Shown: in pieces, positions 16,863 through 24,926 of the stretch
Numbering within the stretch: the stretch's first letter is position 1
How the letters are laid out: every line of letters starts with the position of its first letter
Made by a program: the position numbers and the translations under genes
The notes under the pieces: generated by a model
The model's input: the letters and a program-made list of their open reading frames with translations, nothing else
The model's database searches: none
What the model was told of the DNA's origin: nothing
Assembly: GCF_019977195.1 (NCBI RefSeq)
Contig: NZ_AP024643.1
Span: forward strand, 3,348,001-3,412,000
Length of the DNA stretch: 64,000 nt
Direction of reading: 5' to 3'
DNA from: Arthrobacter sp. StoSoilA2
GTDB lineage: Bacteria; Actinomycetota; Actinomycetes; Actinomycetales; Micrococcaceae

Positions 16863-17486
16863 CTAAAGAATGCTGGCGATGCGGGGCATCTTCAGGCGGG
16901 GCTTGCGGGCTTCAGCCGGACGGGGGTCACGGTGGGCGAGCTTCTCCCGCAGCATGGTGCGGCCACGGTGGATACGGGACCTGACGGTGCCCAGCTTCAC
17001 GCCCAGCGCCTCCGCCACCTCGTCATAGGACAATCCTTCAAGATCGCATAGAACAACGGCAGCCCTGAAATCCGGTGGCAGTTCTTCCAACGCACGCTGG
17101 ACATCAAGGTCCAAGTTGTTGTGTTCGAAGCTCTGCTCGGGGCCTGGCTCACGGCCCGGCAGGCGTGATTCGGCGTCCTCGGCGAGGGCGTCAAAGCGGA
17201 TCCGGCTCTTACGACGTGCCTGGTCCAGGAAAAGGTTGGTGGTGATCCGGTGCAGCCACCCGTCCAGGGTGCCCGGCTTGAAGTTTTCCAGCGAACGGAA
17301 AACCCTGACAAACACCTCCTGGGTGAGGTCCTCGGCGTCGAACTTATTTCCGGTCAGGCGGTAGGCAAGGCGGTACACCTTGGCGGAGTGGTTGGCGACC
17401 ACGTCCTCCCAGCTGGGCGCGACCCAGTCCGTAACGGCCTCAAGGCTCTCCGATATCTGGACTGGCGCAGCATGCGATGCCGGCAT
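16863..17486 (-). CDS. sigE: ECF RNA polymerase sigma factor SigE
   Basis: A 207-aa ECF sigma factor. Sigma-2 spans about 28-100 (VYRLAYRLTGNKFDAEDLTQEVFVRVF and the WLHRITTNLFLDQARRK -10 recognition helix); sigma-4 about 125-185 (RALEELPPDFRAAVVLCDLEGLSYDEVAEALGVKLGTVRSRIHRGR). GAGGGGA lies upstream of the ATG. The 5' leader contains a small hairpin about 26 nt before the start. The anti-sigma gene follows, and an O-methyltransferase is divergent, the same arrangement as Rv1220c-sigE-rseA in M. tuberculosis (from memory). Confidence 0.92.
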   Translation of the reverse strand: MPASHAAPVQISESLEAVTDWVAPSWEDVVANHSAKVYRLAYRLTGNKFDAEDLTQEVFVRVFRSLENFKPGTLDGWLHRITTNLFLDQARRKSRIRFDALAEDAESRLPGREPGPEQSFEHNNLDLDVQRALEELPPDFRAAVVLCDLEGLSYDEVAEALGVKLGTVRSRIHRGRTMLREKLAHRDPRPAEARKPRLKMPRIASIL

Positions 17487-17511
17487 CGTCCACTCCCCTC
17501 AAACTGTGGTT

Positions 17512-17529
17512 CACCGGACTCCTCCGGTG
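17512..17529 (-). other. Small hairpin in the sigE 5' leader
   Basis: CACCGGA-GGAG-TCCGGTG on the minus strand: a perfect 7-bp stem with a 4-nt loop, 26-43 nt before the sigE ATG. It may influence translation or be chance; no function is shown by sequence. Confidence 0.35.
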
Positions 17530-17722
17530 CCGCCCACCACGTGGATGACCGGATCAATATCATCCCAAGTTTGTCTGGGAATTTCCTGACTAAGGCACAT
17601 TTTCCACGCAAGGCGAAATCCTGCCGCAGACACAATCCCGGGACGGGTGCGAACAGGGGGTTTGGATCACCGGACACAGTAGGCTGGTACAGACACCCCT
17701 ACGCGCGGAAAGCGAACCCTTC

Positions 17723-18355
17723 ATGAGTGCCGACAAGTCAACCAGCTGGTCCTATGCAGAAGATCTGCCTGCTGAAGATGACGTGTTGTTGCGCGCCCGG
17801 GAGAGGTCCTTCGAGCTGGGAGTCAAGCCCATCAGCCCCGGCGTTGGCGCGGTGTTGACAGTCCTTGCCGCGGCTTCAAAGGCACAGACAGTAGTTGAGG
17901 TTGGCTCGGGCGCGGGGGTCTCAGGTGTTTGCCTGTTGCGGGGCCTGGGTCCACAAGCCGTCCTGACCACCATCGACGTCGATGTCGAACACCTCAAGGC
18001 CGCCCGCGAAGCCTTCCTGGAGTCGGGCAGCCCCGCCAACCGTACCCGGACCATCTCAGGAAGGGCCGCCGACGTCCTCCCACGCCTCACGGACTCCGCC
18101 TATGACCTTGTTTTCATCGACGCCGACAAGCCGAACTTTCCCCGCTACGTTGAACAGGCTGTCCGGTTGCTCAAGACCGGTGGCACCTTGGTGATCAACG
18201 ACGCCTTGGATAAGGACCGCGTCTCAAATCCGGCAGCCCGCGACGCCACCACTGTGGTTCTTCGGCAAGTTGGCAAATCCATTCGCGACGACGACCGCCT
18301 GGCCTCTGCGATGCTTCCCACCGGCGACGGACTTCTGGTGGCCGTCAAAAAATAG
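17723..18355 (+). CDS. O-methyltransferase (class I, SAM-dependent)
   Basis: A 210-aa protein of the catechol-O-methyltransferase-like methyltransferase_3 family. SAM motif VVEVGSGAGVSGVCLLRGL (near 56-74), an acidic strand end TTIDVDVEHL, and metal/catalytic segment LVFIDADKPNFPRYVEQA (near 130-147), followed by GGTLVINDAL. Start with GGAAAG upstream. Divergent from sigE; homologous in place to Rv1220c (from memory). Acceptor substrate unknown. Confidence 0.88.
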   Translation: MSADKSTSWSYAEDLPAEDDVLLRARERSFELGVKPISPGVGAVLTVLAAASKAQTVVEVGSGAGVSGVCLLRGLGPQAVLTTIDVDVEHLKAAREAFLESGSPANRTRTISGRAADVLPRLTDSAYDLVFIDADKPNFPRYVEQAVRLLKTGGTLVINDALDKDRVSNPAARDATTVVLRQVGKSIRDDDRLASAMLPTGDGLLVAVKK

Positions 18356-18424
18356 GCAATTGCCATTTAGCGGACATTCTTAAAGAACGGCCCCCAAGAA
18401 ACACGCTGCTGCTTAAACAAAAGC

Positions 18425-18457
18425 AGGGCTCCGGCTCCCGCCGGGCCCTGGTCTTTT
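18425..18457 (+). terminator. Terminator of the O-methyltransferase gene
   Basis: Stem 18425-18436 with 18441-18451, one bulged base and a 4-nt loop, followed by GTCTTTT. Confidence 0.75.
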
Positions 18458-18478
18458 GAATCCAGCCTGCCTATGAAT

Positions 18479-18646
18479 CTATTCGGTAACGCCTACGAGG
18501 CATTCCTTGAGGTTCTCCGCCTCCGCGGCATTGAGCTCGACTACAAGCCGTCCTCCGCCTTCGAGCGGCACACGCATGATCAGGCTGCGTCCCTCTTTGG
18601 TTACTTCCATAGGGCCGTCGCCAGTACGTGGTTTCATAGCCGCCAT
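18479..18646 (-). CDS. DUF3117 small protein
   Basis: A 55-aa protein (MAAMKPRTGDGPMEVTKE onward), start at ATG 18646 with GGAGGGG about 7 nt upstream; a longer in-frame extension to 18727 is not conserved-looking. It matches the highly conserved actinobacterial DUF3117 family (Rv1211 in M. tuberculosis, from memory): a compact beta-rich fold with GRSLIMRVPLEGGGRLVVEL and a final helix containing EAENLKECL. Function unknown. Confidence 0.88.
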   Translation of the reverse strand: MAAMKPRTGDGPMEVTKEGRSLIMRVPLEGGGRLVVELNAAEAENLKECLVGVTE

Positions 18647-18875
18647 TAGGAAAATCCCCTCCATTTGTCCCAAGTCACGCCCAACCCGGCCGGGCTGGAT
18701 CCGCTTCGCAATTGCAGCCGGCGGCACCGCTTGGGAGGCCGCCTTGGCCGGGCACTTTTAGGTGCTTTTGTCCTTGCTCGTATTCCATTATCCCGTACTT
18801 ACTGCTCCGTAGCGAATCAATGGACTAATTACCCCCACACGGAACAAACACACTTCCCGACGGCGGGCGGTCCGG

Positions 18876-20150
18876 TTATGGCGGATAGTCTCCGCCTCCA
18901 GGCAATGGCGCCCAGGCCCAAAGCCAAACCACCCAGACGATCTGGAGGAGGACAAACATGACGACGACGGTTCCCCTGTATGCCTTGGACCCGGACAGCA
19001 GCGCCGCACCGAGGGCAAGCGGGAAAAGAGGAAGCAACATCCGGAAAGTACTGGTCTGGGGATGCAGGAATACCAGCAAATAACCCATGTAGCAGGCGCA
19101 CCAAAGTCGCATTTCCGTTCCCAGTGCGCGAACAGGCTTTGAAATCATCAGCAGCACGAACAAGCCGACGAAAACGAAGGGCGCCAACACGCCAAGAACC
19201 GGACCGAACAGCATCCGTCCGGTATCGAACCACGGCTTGAAGGGCACCAGATCGTGTCCTCGCCAGGCAGTTTCCGTCCGCGTATAGGCGCTGGGGTCCC
19301 CCGTGACTGCCCAGGCTATAGCCGGCCAGGCCAGGGCTCCGAGTCCGGTTGCCAGCACCAGGGCGCCCAGGGACAGGAGTTCCGGCGCGGACGAAGCCAT
19401 TGCCCGGGGCTTGTCATCATTTTCTGATGGCCTGAAGTGCTGCCAGAGCCGCCAGACCAGGAGGAGGCCCAGCATGGCAGCGAAGGGGACTCCCGTGGGC
19501 CTGGACAAACACATCAACAGCACTACAGGTATGGCTGTCACGTAGCGTCGCCGGACCACCAGAAGCAATGAGCCGGACAGCAGCAGGAGGTTCAGGGATT
19601 CTGCGTAGGGTACCTGGAGAATTGGGGAGACCGGGAATGCGGACACGAAGATGACGCCCCACATCGCAGTGCGCCGGCTGGCTGCTTCCCTGAATAGTTT
19701 GAAGATCACCAAGGCAGCACCGAGGCCCGCAACCATGGCTATGGCAGTGAGGGCCTGCAGAGTCCCGAGTCCCGTAATGGCGGAGAGTCCCCGTCCAAGA
19801 AACGGGAACAGGGCATAAAAGGCCCAGGCGTTCTCCTTGACTACCCCGTTTGCATCCACCGGGAGCACGGAGGGGTAGCCGTTGTCCGCTGCCTGGGAAT
19901 ACCAGCGCGCATCCCAGATAGTGATGAAGTTCCAGTAGTCGGGGGCGGGCGGGAACCAAGGATTCACTCCCTGATGAACGGCAGCCGCCATAAAGATGCA
20001 GGCACTGACCACCCGGGCCACGACAAAAACCAACGAAACCTGCAGCCACCACGGCCACTGTGCCATCCGGGCTCCCGCGGCGGAGATACCGCGCGACAGG
20101 CGGGCAGTAGGTCCCTCCCCGCCAAAACGGATACGTGGAGTTGTACTCAC
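18876..20150 (-). CDS. GT-C membrane glycosyltransferase (PIG-V-like mannosyltransferase)
   Basis: A 424-aa polytopic protein with about 8-10 hydrophobic helices starting near residue 34. The first extracytoplasmic loop has the GT-C-like acidic motif in the segment WNFITIWDARWYSQAADNGYP (near 72-92). The arrangement resembles bacterial PIG-V-type mannosyltransferases that use polyprenyl-phosphate sugars, so a role in lipomannan-like glycolipid or protein glycosylation is plausible. It overlaps the upstream DivIVA-domain gene by 4 bp. The donor and acceptor cannot be determined from sequence. Confidence 0.72.
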   Translation of the reverse strand: MSTTPRIRFGGEGPTARLSRGISAAGARMAQWPWWLQVSLVFVVARVVSACIFMAAAVHQGVNPWFPPAPDYWNFITIWDARWYSQAADNGYPSVLPVDANGVVKENAWAFYALFPFLGRGLSAITGLGTLQALTAIAMVAGLGAALVIFKLFREAASRRTAMWGVIFVSAFPVSPILQVPYAESLNLLLLSGSLLLVVRRRYVTAIPVVLLMCLSRPTGVPFAAMLGLLLVWRLWQHFRPSENDDKPRAMASSAPELLSLGALVLATGLGALAWPAIAWAVTGDPSAYTRTETAWRGHDLVPFKPWFDTGRMLFGPVLGVLAPFVFVGLFVLLMISKPVRALGTEMRLWCACYMGYLLVFLHPQTSTFRMLLPLFPLALGAALLSGSKAYRGTVVVMFVLLQIVWVVWLWAWAPLPGGGDYPP

Positions 20151-20488
20151 GGCGTGGTCCGCTGGGCGCCGCCATTCTCAAGCTTTGATTGGACCAACGC
20201 GCTGAGTCTCTCGATCTCACGGTCCTTGGCCACCAGTTGGTCCCGTAACTCATCAAGGACCTGGTCCACCTGGTCCATGCGGTAACCACGCAGCCCCAGC
20301 GCAAAGCGCACGGCGTCGATGTCTGTGGCTGCGGCCTTCTCCGGGAGCAGCACCGGAGGCAAGTTGGGCACCGGGTCATCCAGGCCCGCTCCGACGGAGC
20401 CGCCACGGATGATGGCGGCCCCAAAATACAATGCGGCACCAATGAGGACAATCGCGACAAACACCAGGAAAAAGCTCACAGCCACCAT
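20147..20488 (-). CDS. DivIVA-domain membrane protein
   Basis: A 113-aa protein: one N-terminal membrane helix (VSFFLVFVAIVLIGAALYFGAAI), then the DivIVA signature DIDAVRFALGLRGYRMDQVDQVLDELRDQL (residues 56-85) and a short coiled coil. It begins 18 bp after the LOG gene stop and overlaps the glycosyltransferase gene by ATGA. DivIVA-type tails tether proteins to sites of polar or septal growth, so it may localise the neighbouring glycosyltransferase (inference). Confidence 0.82.
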   Translation of the reverse strand: MVAVSFFLVFVAIVLIGAALYFGAAIIRGGSVGAGLDDPVPNLPPVLLPEKAAATDIDAVRFALGLRGYRMDQVDQVLDELRDQLVAKDREIERLSALVQSKLENGGAQRTTP

Positions 20489-20506
20489 CGTGCCAGAAAC
20501 AGCCGC

Positions 20507-21346
20507 CTACTCCGGGCGCTGGTTTCCATTGGTGGTGGCCGGAAGCGGAGCACCGTGCAAGACGCGGTGGACGGCATCGGCAGGGTCATCCACCAGTTGG
20601 ATCAGGTCCAGGTCCTTTTCAGACACCATCCCTTCAGCAACCAAAGTGTCCCGGATCCACTCAATCATTGGACCCCAGAAGCGGACACCCAGCAGCACGA
20701 TCGGGAACGATGTCACCTTTCGTGTCTGTACCAGGACCATTGCCTCGAACAGCTCGTCCAAGGTTCCAAGTCCGCCGGGCAAGACGACGAAGCCCTGGGC
20801 GTATTTCACGAACATGGTCTTGCGGGCGAAGAAGTACCGGAAGTTGATGCCCAGGTCCACCCACTGGTTCAAGCCCTGCTCGAACGGCAACTCAATGCCC
20901 AGCCCGACGGATACGCCGTTGCCCTCAACAGCACCCTTGTTGGCGGCTTCCATGGAGCCCGGACCGCCGCCGGTGATCACTGCGACCCCGGCTTCGGCGA
21001 GCTTGCGTCCTACATCCACTGCCATCTCGTAGTACTCGGTTCCCGGTTTGGTACGGGCAGAACCGAAAACACTGACCGCCGGACCAATATCGGCCAAGGC
21101 CCCAAAGCCCTCAACGAATTCGCTCTGAATCCTCAGGACGCGCCAGGGATCGGTGTGGATGAATTGCCCGGCACCGCTCGTGTCCAGTAAATGCTGATCG
21201 GACATTCCCGTGTCTGCCTGTTTGCGTCGCAGTTCCAAAGGACCCTTGTGCTTGGCCGGTGGAATCTCCGAAGGCAGGGGCACATTGACGCCCGCGACGT
21301 GGCCATTCGCGTCGGGGCCGGAAATCGGGTGCTGGCTAATGCTCAT
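20507..21346 (-). CDS. LOG family protein (nucleotide 5'-monophosphate nucleosidase)
   Basis: A 279-aa Rossmann protein with GGGPGSMEAANKG (126-138) and the LOG/lysine-decarboxylase-like motif PGGLGTLDE (190-198). Family members release cytokinin-type bases from riboside 5'-monophosphates or act on purine nucleotides; no decarboxylase activity should be expected. The N-terminal ~65 residues are an extension. TAGCCT lies 6 nt before the ATG. First gene of the LOG-DivIVA-glycosyltransferase run. Confidence 0.88.
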   Translation of the reverse strand: MSISQHPISGPDANGHVAGVNVPLPSEIPPAKHKGPLELRRKQADTGMSDQHLLDTSGAGQFIHTDPWRVLRIQSEFVEGFGALADIGPAVSVFGSARTKPGTEYYEMAVDVGRKLAEAGVAVITGGGPGSMEAANKGAVEGNGVSVGLGIELPFEQGLNQWVDLGINFRYFFARKTMFVKYAQGFVVLPGGLGTLDELFEAMVLVQTRKVTSFPIVLLGVRFWGPMIEWIRDTLVAEGMVSEKDLDLIQLVDDPADAVHRVLHGAPLPATTNGNQRPE

Positions 21347-21352
21347 TGCCCA

Positions 21353-21358
21353 AGGCTA
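21353..21358 (-). promoter_or_regulatory. -10 element of the LOG gene
   Basis: TAGCCT on the minus strand, 6 nt before the ATG at 21346; predicted leaderless. Confidence 0.5.
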
Positions 21359-21497
21359 GCGCGGATGAATGCAAGCGAAGACGCTACGACGCGGTTCTTG
21401 CATTGCAGTCTGGTATATCGCTGGAGGGCAGGTTTCTGTTCAGTCACGATCTGGAGGAACTTGCCGTGACCGTGGTCATAATTGTGTCTTTGTTCGC

Positions 21498-21503
21498 TAG
21501 ATT
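21498..21503 (+). promoter_or_regulatory. -10 element of gluABCD
   Basis: TAGATT, 6 nt before the gluA ATG at 21510. There is no SD, so the operon mRNA probably begins at the first codon. Confidence 0.5.
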
Positions 21504-21509
21504 CGTCCT

Positions 21510-22265
21510 ATGACTACTCAAGTGTCCGGCGATGCGCTCGTCTCCCTGAACAGCGTCAACAAACACTACGGTCAATTGCACGTCCTCAAAGACATCAACC
21601 TCCAGGTTCGGAAGGGTGAAGTCGTCGTGGTCATCGGGCCGTCCGGCTCCGGAAAGTCCACGTTGTGCCGTGCCATCAACCGTTTGGAAACGATCGACGA
21701 CGGCGACATCGCGATCGACGGGAAGAAGCTCCCGGAAGAAGGCAAGGAACTCGCCCACCTGCGTGCAGACGTGGGAATGGTCTTCCAGTCCTTCAACCTG
21801 TTCGCCCACAAGACGATCCTTGAGAACGTCACGCTGGGACCGATCAAGGTGAAGGGCGTCGCCAAGGGCACGGCGGAAAGGGAGGCCATGGCCCTCCTGG
21901 AACGTGTCGGCGTCGGCCACCAGGCTCCCAAGCTCCCCGCGCAGCTCTCCGGTGGCCAGCAACAGCGCGTGGCCATTGCCCGCGCACTTGCCATGAAGCC
22001 CAAGGTGATGTTGTTCGACGAGCCAACCTCGGCTCTGGACCCCGAAATGATCAATGAGGTCCTGGACGTCATGATCCAGTTGGCAAAGGAAGGCATGACC
22101 ATGATCGTGGTTACCCACGAGATGGGCTTTGCCCGCAAGGCAGCCGACCGCGTCGTGTTCATGGCCGATGGCCAGATCGTGGAAGATTCAACACCCGAGG
22201 AATTCTTCACCAATCCGCAGAGCAACCGCGCCAAGGACTTCCTGTCCAAGCTTCTGACCCACTAG
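21510..22265 (+). CDS. gluA: Glutamate ABC transporter ATP-binding protein
   Basis: A 251-aa polar-amino-acid-type ATPase: Walker A GPSGSGKST (43-51), Q-loop VFQSFNLF, signature LSGGQQQR (near 147), Walker B VMLFDEPTSALD and the switch His in VVTHEMGF. It energises uptake through GluC/GluD. It heads gluA-gluB-gluC-gluD, the same order as the Corynebacterium glutamate system. Substrate assigned from operon similarity; aspartate or glutamine are possible too. Confidence 0.9.
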   Translation: MTTQVSGDALVSLNSVNKHYGQLHVLKDINLQVRKGEVVVVIGPSGSGKSTLCRAINRLETIDDGDIAIDGKKLPEEGKELAHLRADVGMVFQSFNLFAHKTILENVTLGPIKVKGVAKGTAEREAMALLERVGVGHQAPKLPAQLSGGQQQRVAIARALAMKPKVMLFDEPTSALDPEMINEVLDVMIQLAKEGMTMIVVTHEMGFARKAADRVVFMADGQIVEDSTPEEFFTNPQSNRAKDFLSKLLTH

Positions 22266-22341
22266 CTCCCTGCTGACCCGCATCCAGGCCCGCACGGACC
22301 GCACCCAGGCCGTACGACGGCCAACCAATGAAAGGAATGTC

Positions 22342-23223
22342 ATGAAGAAGGCTTTTATTACCCGGAGGAAATCTCTCCTGGTGGCCGCTTCGGCTGCACT
22401 GGCCCTCTCGCTGAGCGCCTGTGGTGGAGGCAGTGGCACCACCACTCCGCCTGTTGCCTCGGCGAGCTTCGAGGCCGGTACCACGATGGCGAAGTTGAAC
22501 CAGGCCAAGAAGATCACCATTGGTACCAAGTTTGACCAGCCGCTGTTCGGCCAGAAGGGCCTTGACGGCAAGCCTGTCGGCTTCGACGTCGAAATCGGCA
22601 AGGCCATCGCCGCCAAGCTCGGCATTGAACCTGACAAGATCGAATGGGTTGAAACTGTTTCCGCCAACCGTGAACCGTTCATCGAGCAGGGCCGCGTTGA
22701 CATCGTCATTGCCACCTACACGATCAACGATGCTCGCAAGCAGAAGGTCGCCTTCGCGGGTCCGTACTACGAAGCCGGCCAGGCTTTGTTGGTGAACAAG
22801 GACGACAACTCCATCACCAAGCCCGAGGACGTGAAGGGCAAGAAAGTTTGCTCCGTTACGGGTTCCACGCCAGCCAAGACCATCGTTGAAAAGTACGGCG
22901 CCGAACTGGTTCCGGCCGCCAACTACACCGCTTGCCTGGAGCCGTTGCGCAACAAGCAGGTTGTCGCCGTCACCACGGACAACGTGATCCTCGCCGGTTA
23001 CGTTGACAAGGAACCGGACGCCTTCAAGCTCGCTTCGGACCAAACCTTCACAAAAGAGCCTTACGGCATCGGCCTGAAGAAGGACGACACGGTCTTCCGC
23101 AACTGGATCAATGACCAGTTGGAGGAATTCGCCAAGGACGGCACCTACAAGAAGGCCTGGGAAGCAACAGCAGGAAAGGTCATCAAGACCGCTCCTGAGC
23201 TGCCCAAGATCGACCGTTACTAG
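22342..23223 (+). CDS. gluB: Glutamate-binding lipoprotein
   Basis: A 293-aa extracellular solute-binding protein, family 3. Signal peptide with a lipobox (LSAC, Cys near residue 22), so it is lipid-anchored outside the membrane. The SBP_bac_3 start ITIGTKFDQPLFG (near 54) and the family signature GFDVEIGKAIAAKLG (near 75-89) are clear. AAAGGA lies before the ATG. A strong hairpin follows the gene, likely keeping its expression above that of the permeases. Confidence 0.92.
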   Translation: MKKAFITRRKSLLVAASAALALSLSACGGGSGTTTPPVASASFEAGTTMAKLNQAKKITIGTKFDQPLFGQKGLDGKPVGFDVEIGKAIAAKLGIEPDKIEWVETVSANREPFIEQGRVDIVIATYTINDARKQKVAFAGPYYEAGQALLVNKDDNSITKPEDVKGKKVCSVTGSTPAKTIVEKYGAELVPAANYTACLEPLRNKQVVAVTTDNVILAGYVDKEPDAFKLASDQTFTKEPYGIGLKKDDTVFRNWINDQLEEFAKDGTYKKAWEATAGKVIKTAPELPKIDRY

Positions 23224-23232
23224 TCGGAAGCC

Positions 23233-23274
23233 GGTGGCTGCCGCCCTCCCCTCGTGGGAAGGGCGGCAGCCACC
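23233..23274 (+). terminator. Intercistronic hairpin gluB-gluC
   Basis: A perfect 15-bp stem (23233-23247 with 23260-23274), 12-nt loop, no T-run. It lies between the binding-protein and permease genes, where such structures commonly act as partial terminators or 3' stabilisers. Confidence 0.75.
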
Positions 23275-23319
23275 GACCTTGAGGACTCCCTACCTTTCCG
23301 CCGCAGCCGAAGGAAGCCA

Positions 23320-23970
23320 ATGGACGCCATCTTCGAAAGCCTCCCCCAATATTGGGACGGATTTCTCCGAACCCTGTTTCTAGCCGTCGTGTCCGGCGTG
23401 ATCGCGCTGGCAGCAGGTACTCTGCTCGCCGCAATGCGTGTCTCGCCCGTGGCAGCCTTACGGGGCTTCAGCACGTTTTATGTTGAAGTCGCCAGAAACA
23501 CCCCACTCACAATAATTTTCTTTTTCTCAGCAATCGTGCTTCCCCGGCTTGGCGTCAAGTTTGAACAATTTGAAGTGGCCGCCATCATCGCGTTGAGCAG
23601 CTACACCGCAGCATTTGTTGCTGAAGCTGTGCGATCCGGCGTCAACAGCGTCCCGGTCGGACAGGCCGAGGCAGCCCGCAGCATTGGCATGACGTTCACG
23701 CAGGTTTTGGGCCTGGTGGTCCTGCCCCAGGCCGTTCGCACCGTTGTACCCCCGTTGATCAACATCATGATTGCGCTGGTCAAGAACTCATCCGTGGCGG
23801 GTGCCTTCTTTGTCCTGGAGCTCTTCGGCTACGGCCTGCAGTTGTCAAACAGCCATGGTGACGCAGTCATGTGGATCTTGATCGGTGTGGCATTCTTCTA
23901 CCTGCTGATCACAGTGCCTCTGGGCTTGTTGGCCCACTTCGTCGAGAAAAAGGTGGCGATTGCCCGATGA
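23320..23970 (+). CDS. gluC: Glutamate ABC transporter permease 1
   Basis: About 216 aa from ATG 23320 (AAGGAAG upstream); an earlier in-frame ATG at 23254 lies inside the hairpin. HisM-type permease with about five membrane helices: the conserved EVARNTPLTI near residue 58 and the ATPase-contacting EAA loop EAARSIGMTFTQVLGLVVLPQAVR (near 116-139). Overlaps gluD by 4 bp. Confidence 0.9.
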   Translation: MDAIFESLPQYWDGFLRTLFLAVVSGVIALAAGTLLAAMRVSPVAALRGFSTFYVEVARNTPLTIIFFFSAIVLPRLGVKFEQFEVAAIIALSSYTAAFVAEAVRSGVNSVPVGQAEAARSIGMTFTQVLGLVVLPQAVRTVVPPLINIMIALVKNSSVAGAFFVLELFGYGLQLSNSHGDAVMWILIGVAFFYLLITVPLGLLAHFVEKKVAIAR

Positions 23971-24830
23971 CTTCGGTTCTCTATGACGTACCAGGCCCCA
24001 AGGCCCGCCGCGTTTCCCTCATTGGTTCAGTTGTCGGGTCCATCATCATTGCCGGTGGCGTGGTGGGAGCCATTGTCATCCTGTCTTCGCAGGGCATATT
24101 CAACGCCTCCCGTTGGGAAGTCTTTGTTAACGAGTCTGCAAAGGACGTATGGACGCAGCTCGGCTACGGCGTCCTTGCCACCCTGCAGGCAGCCGGCATT
24201 GCAGCCGTCATTGCCTTCCCCCTCGGAGTCGCACTGTGTTTGCTCCGTATCTCGCTGATCTCGTGGATCCGGGTGCCCACGCAGGTGGTCCTTGAGTTCC
24301 TCCGCGGTATGCCAGTGGTGCTCATGATCCTCTTCGTGCTGCTGGTGTTCGCCACCAGCCCCTTCATAGCAGTTGTCAGCGGCCTGGTCCTCTACAACGC
24401 GGCGATCTTTGCCGAAATTCTGAGGGCAGGCATACAGTCACTTCCCAAGGGACAACGCGAGGCAGGTTTGGCCATTGGCCTGCGCAGCTTCCAGTCCAGG
24501 ATGAGCATCGAGTTCCCCCAGGCAATCCGCCGCATGCTCCCCTCACTCATTGCACAGTTGGTCGTCCTCCTCAAGGACACCTCGCTTGGCTACATCGTGG
24601 CCTACGAGGAACTGCTGCGTAAGGTGAAGCTGATCTCGGACCTGGAACCCAGCCTGCTGTTCTCCGCCTTCTTCGTTGGCGCCGCGATCTACATCCTGAT
24701 CAACCTGTCAGTTTCCCGACTTGCGATCTGGATCGAAAGGCGCGGCTCCAAGAAGGCCGCAGGAGGTATGGCTTCGGCCATCAAGACCGTTGACCTTGAG
24801 GTAAACGTCCCGGGATCTGAAGCGAAGTAG
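23967..24830 (+). CDS. gluD: Glutamate ABC transporter permease 2
   Basis: A 287-aa permease with ATG at 23967 overlapping gluC (ATGA). First helix near 18-42, then a ~35-residue loop and the conserved core: FLRGMPVVLMILFVLL and the EAA loop EAGLAIGLRSFQSRMSIEFPQAIRRMLP. It forms a heterodimeric channel with GluC. The operon ends at a strong terminator 25 bp after the stop. Confidence 0.9.
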   Translation: MTSVLYDVPGPKARRVSLIGSVVGSIIIAGGVVGAIVILSSQGIFNASRWEVFVNESAKDVWTQLGYGVLATLQAAGIAAVIAFPLGVALCLLRISLISWIRVPTQVVLEFLRGMPVVLMILFVLLVFATSPFIAVVSGLVLYNAAIFAEILRAGIQSLPKGQREAGLAIGLRSFQSRMSIEFPQAIRRMLPSLIAQLVVLLKDTSLGYIVAYEELLRKVKLISDLEPSLLFSAFFVGAAIYILINLSVSRLAIWIERRGSKKAAGGMASAIKTVDLEVNVPGSEAK

Positions 24831-24855
24831 AACCGGGAACATTCCGTTAGTCATG

Positions 24856-24901
24856 AAAAGAAGGTCCGCAGCCGTTCATTCGGCTGCGGACCTTCTTTTT
24901 A
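24856..24901. terminator. Bidirectional terminator gluD / dapE
   Basis: A perfect 19-bp stem (24856-24874 with 24881-24899), 6-nt loop, A-run before and T-run after, between two converging genes. Confidence 0.93.
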
Positions 24902-24926
24902 TGTGCTTGCAGAGTGCATTTGGACC

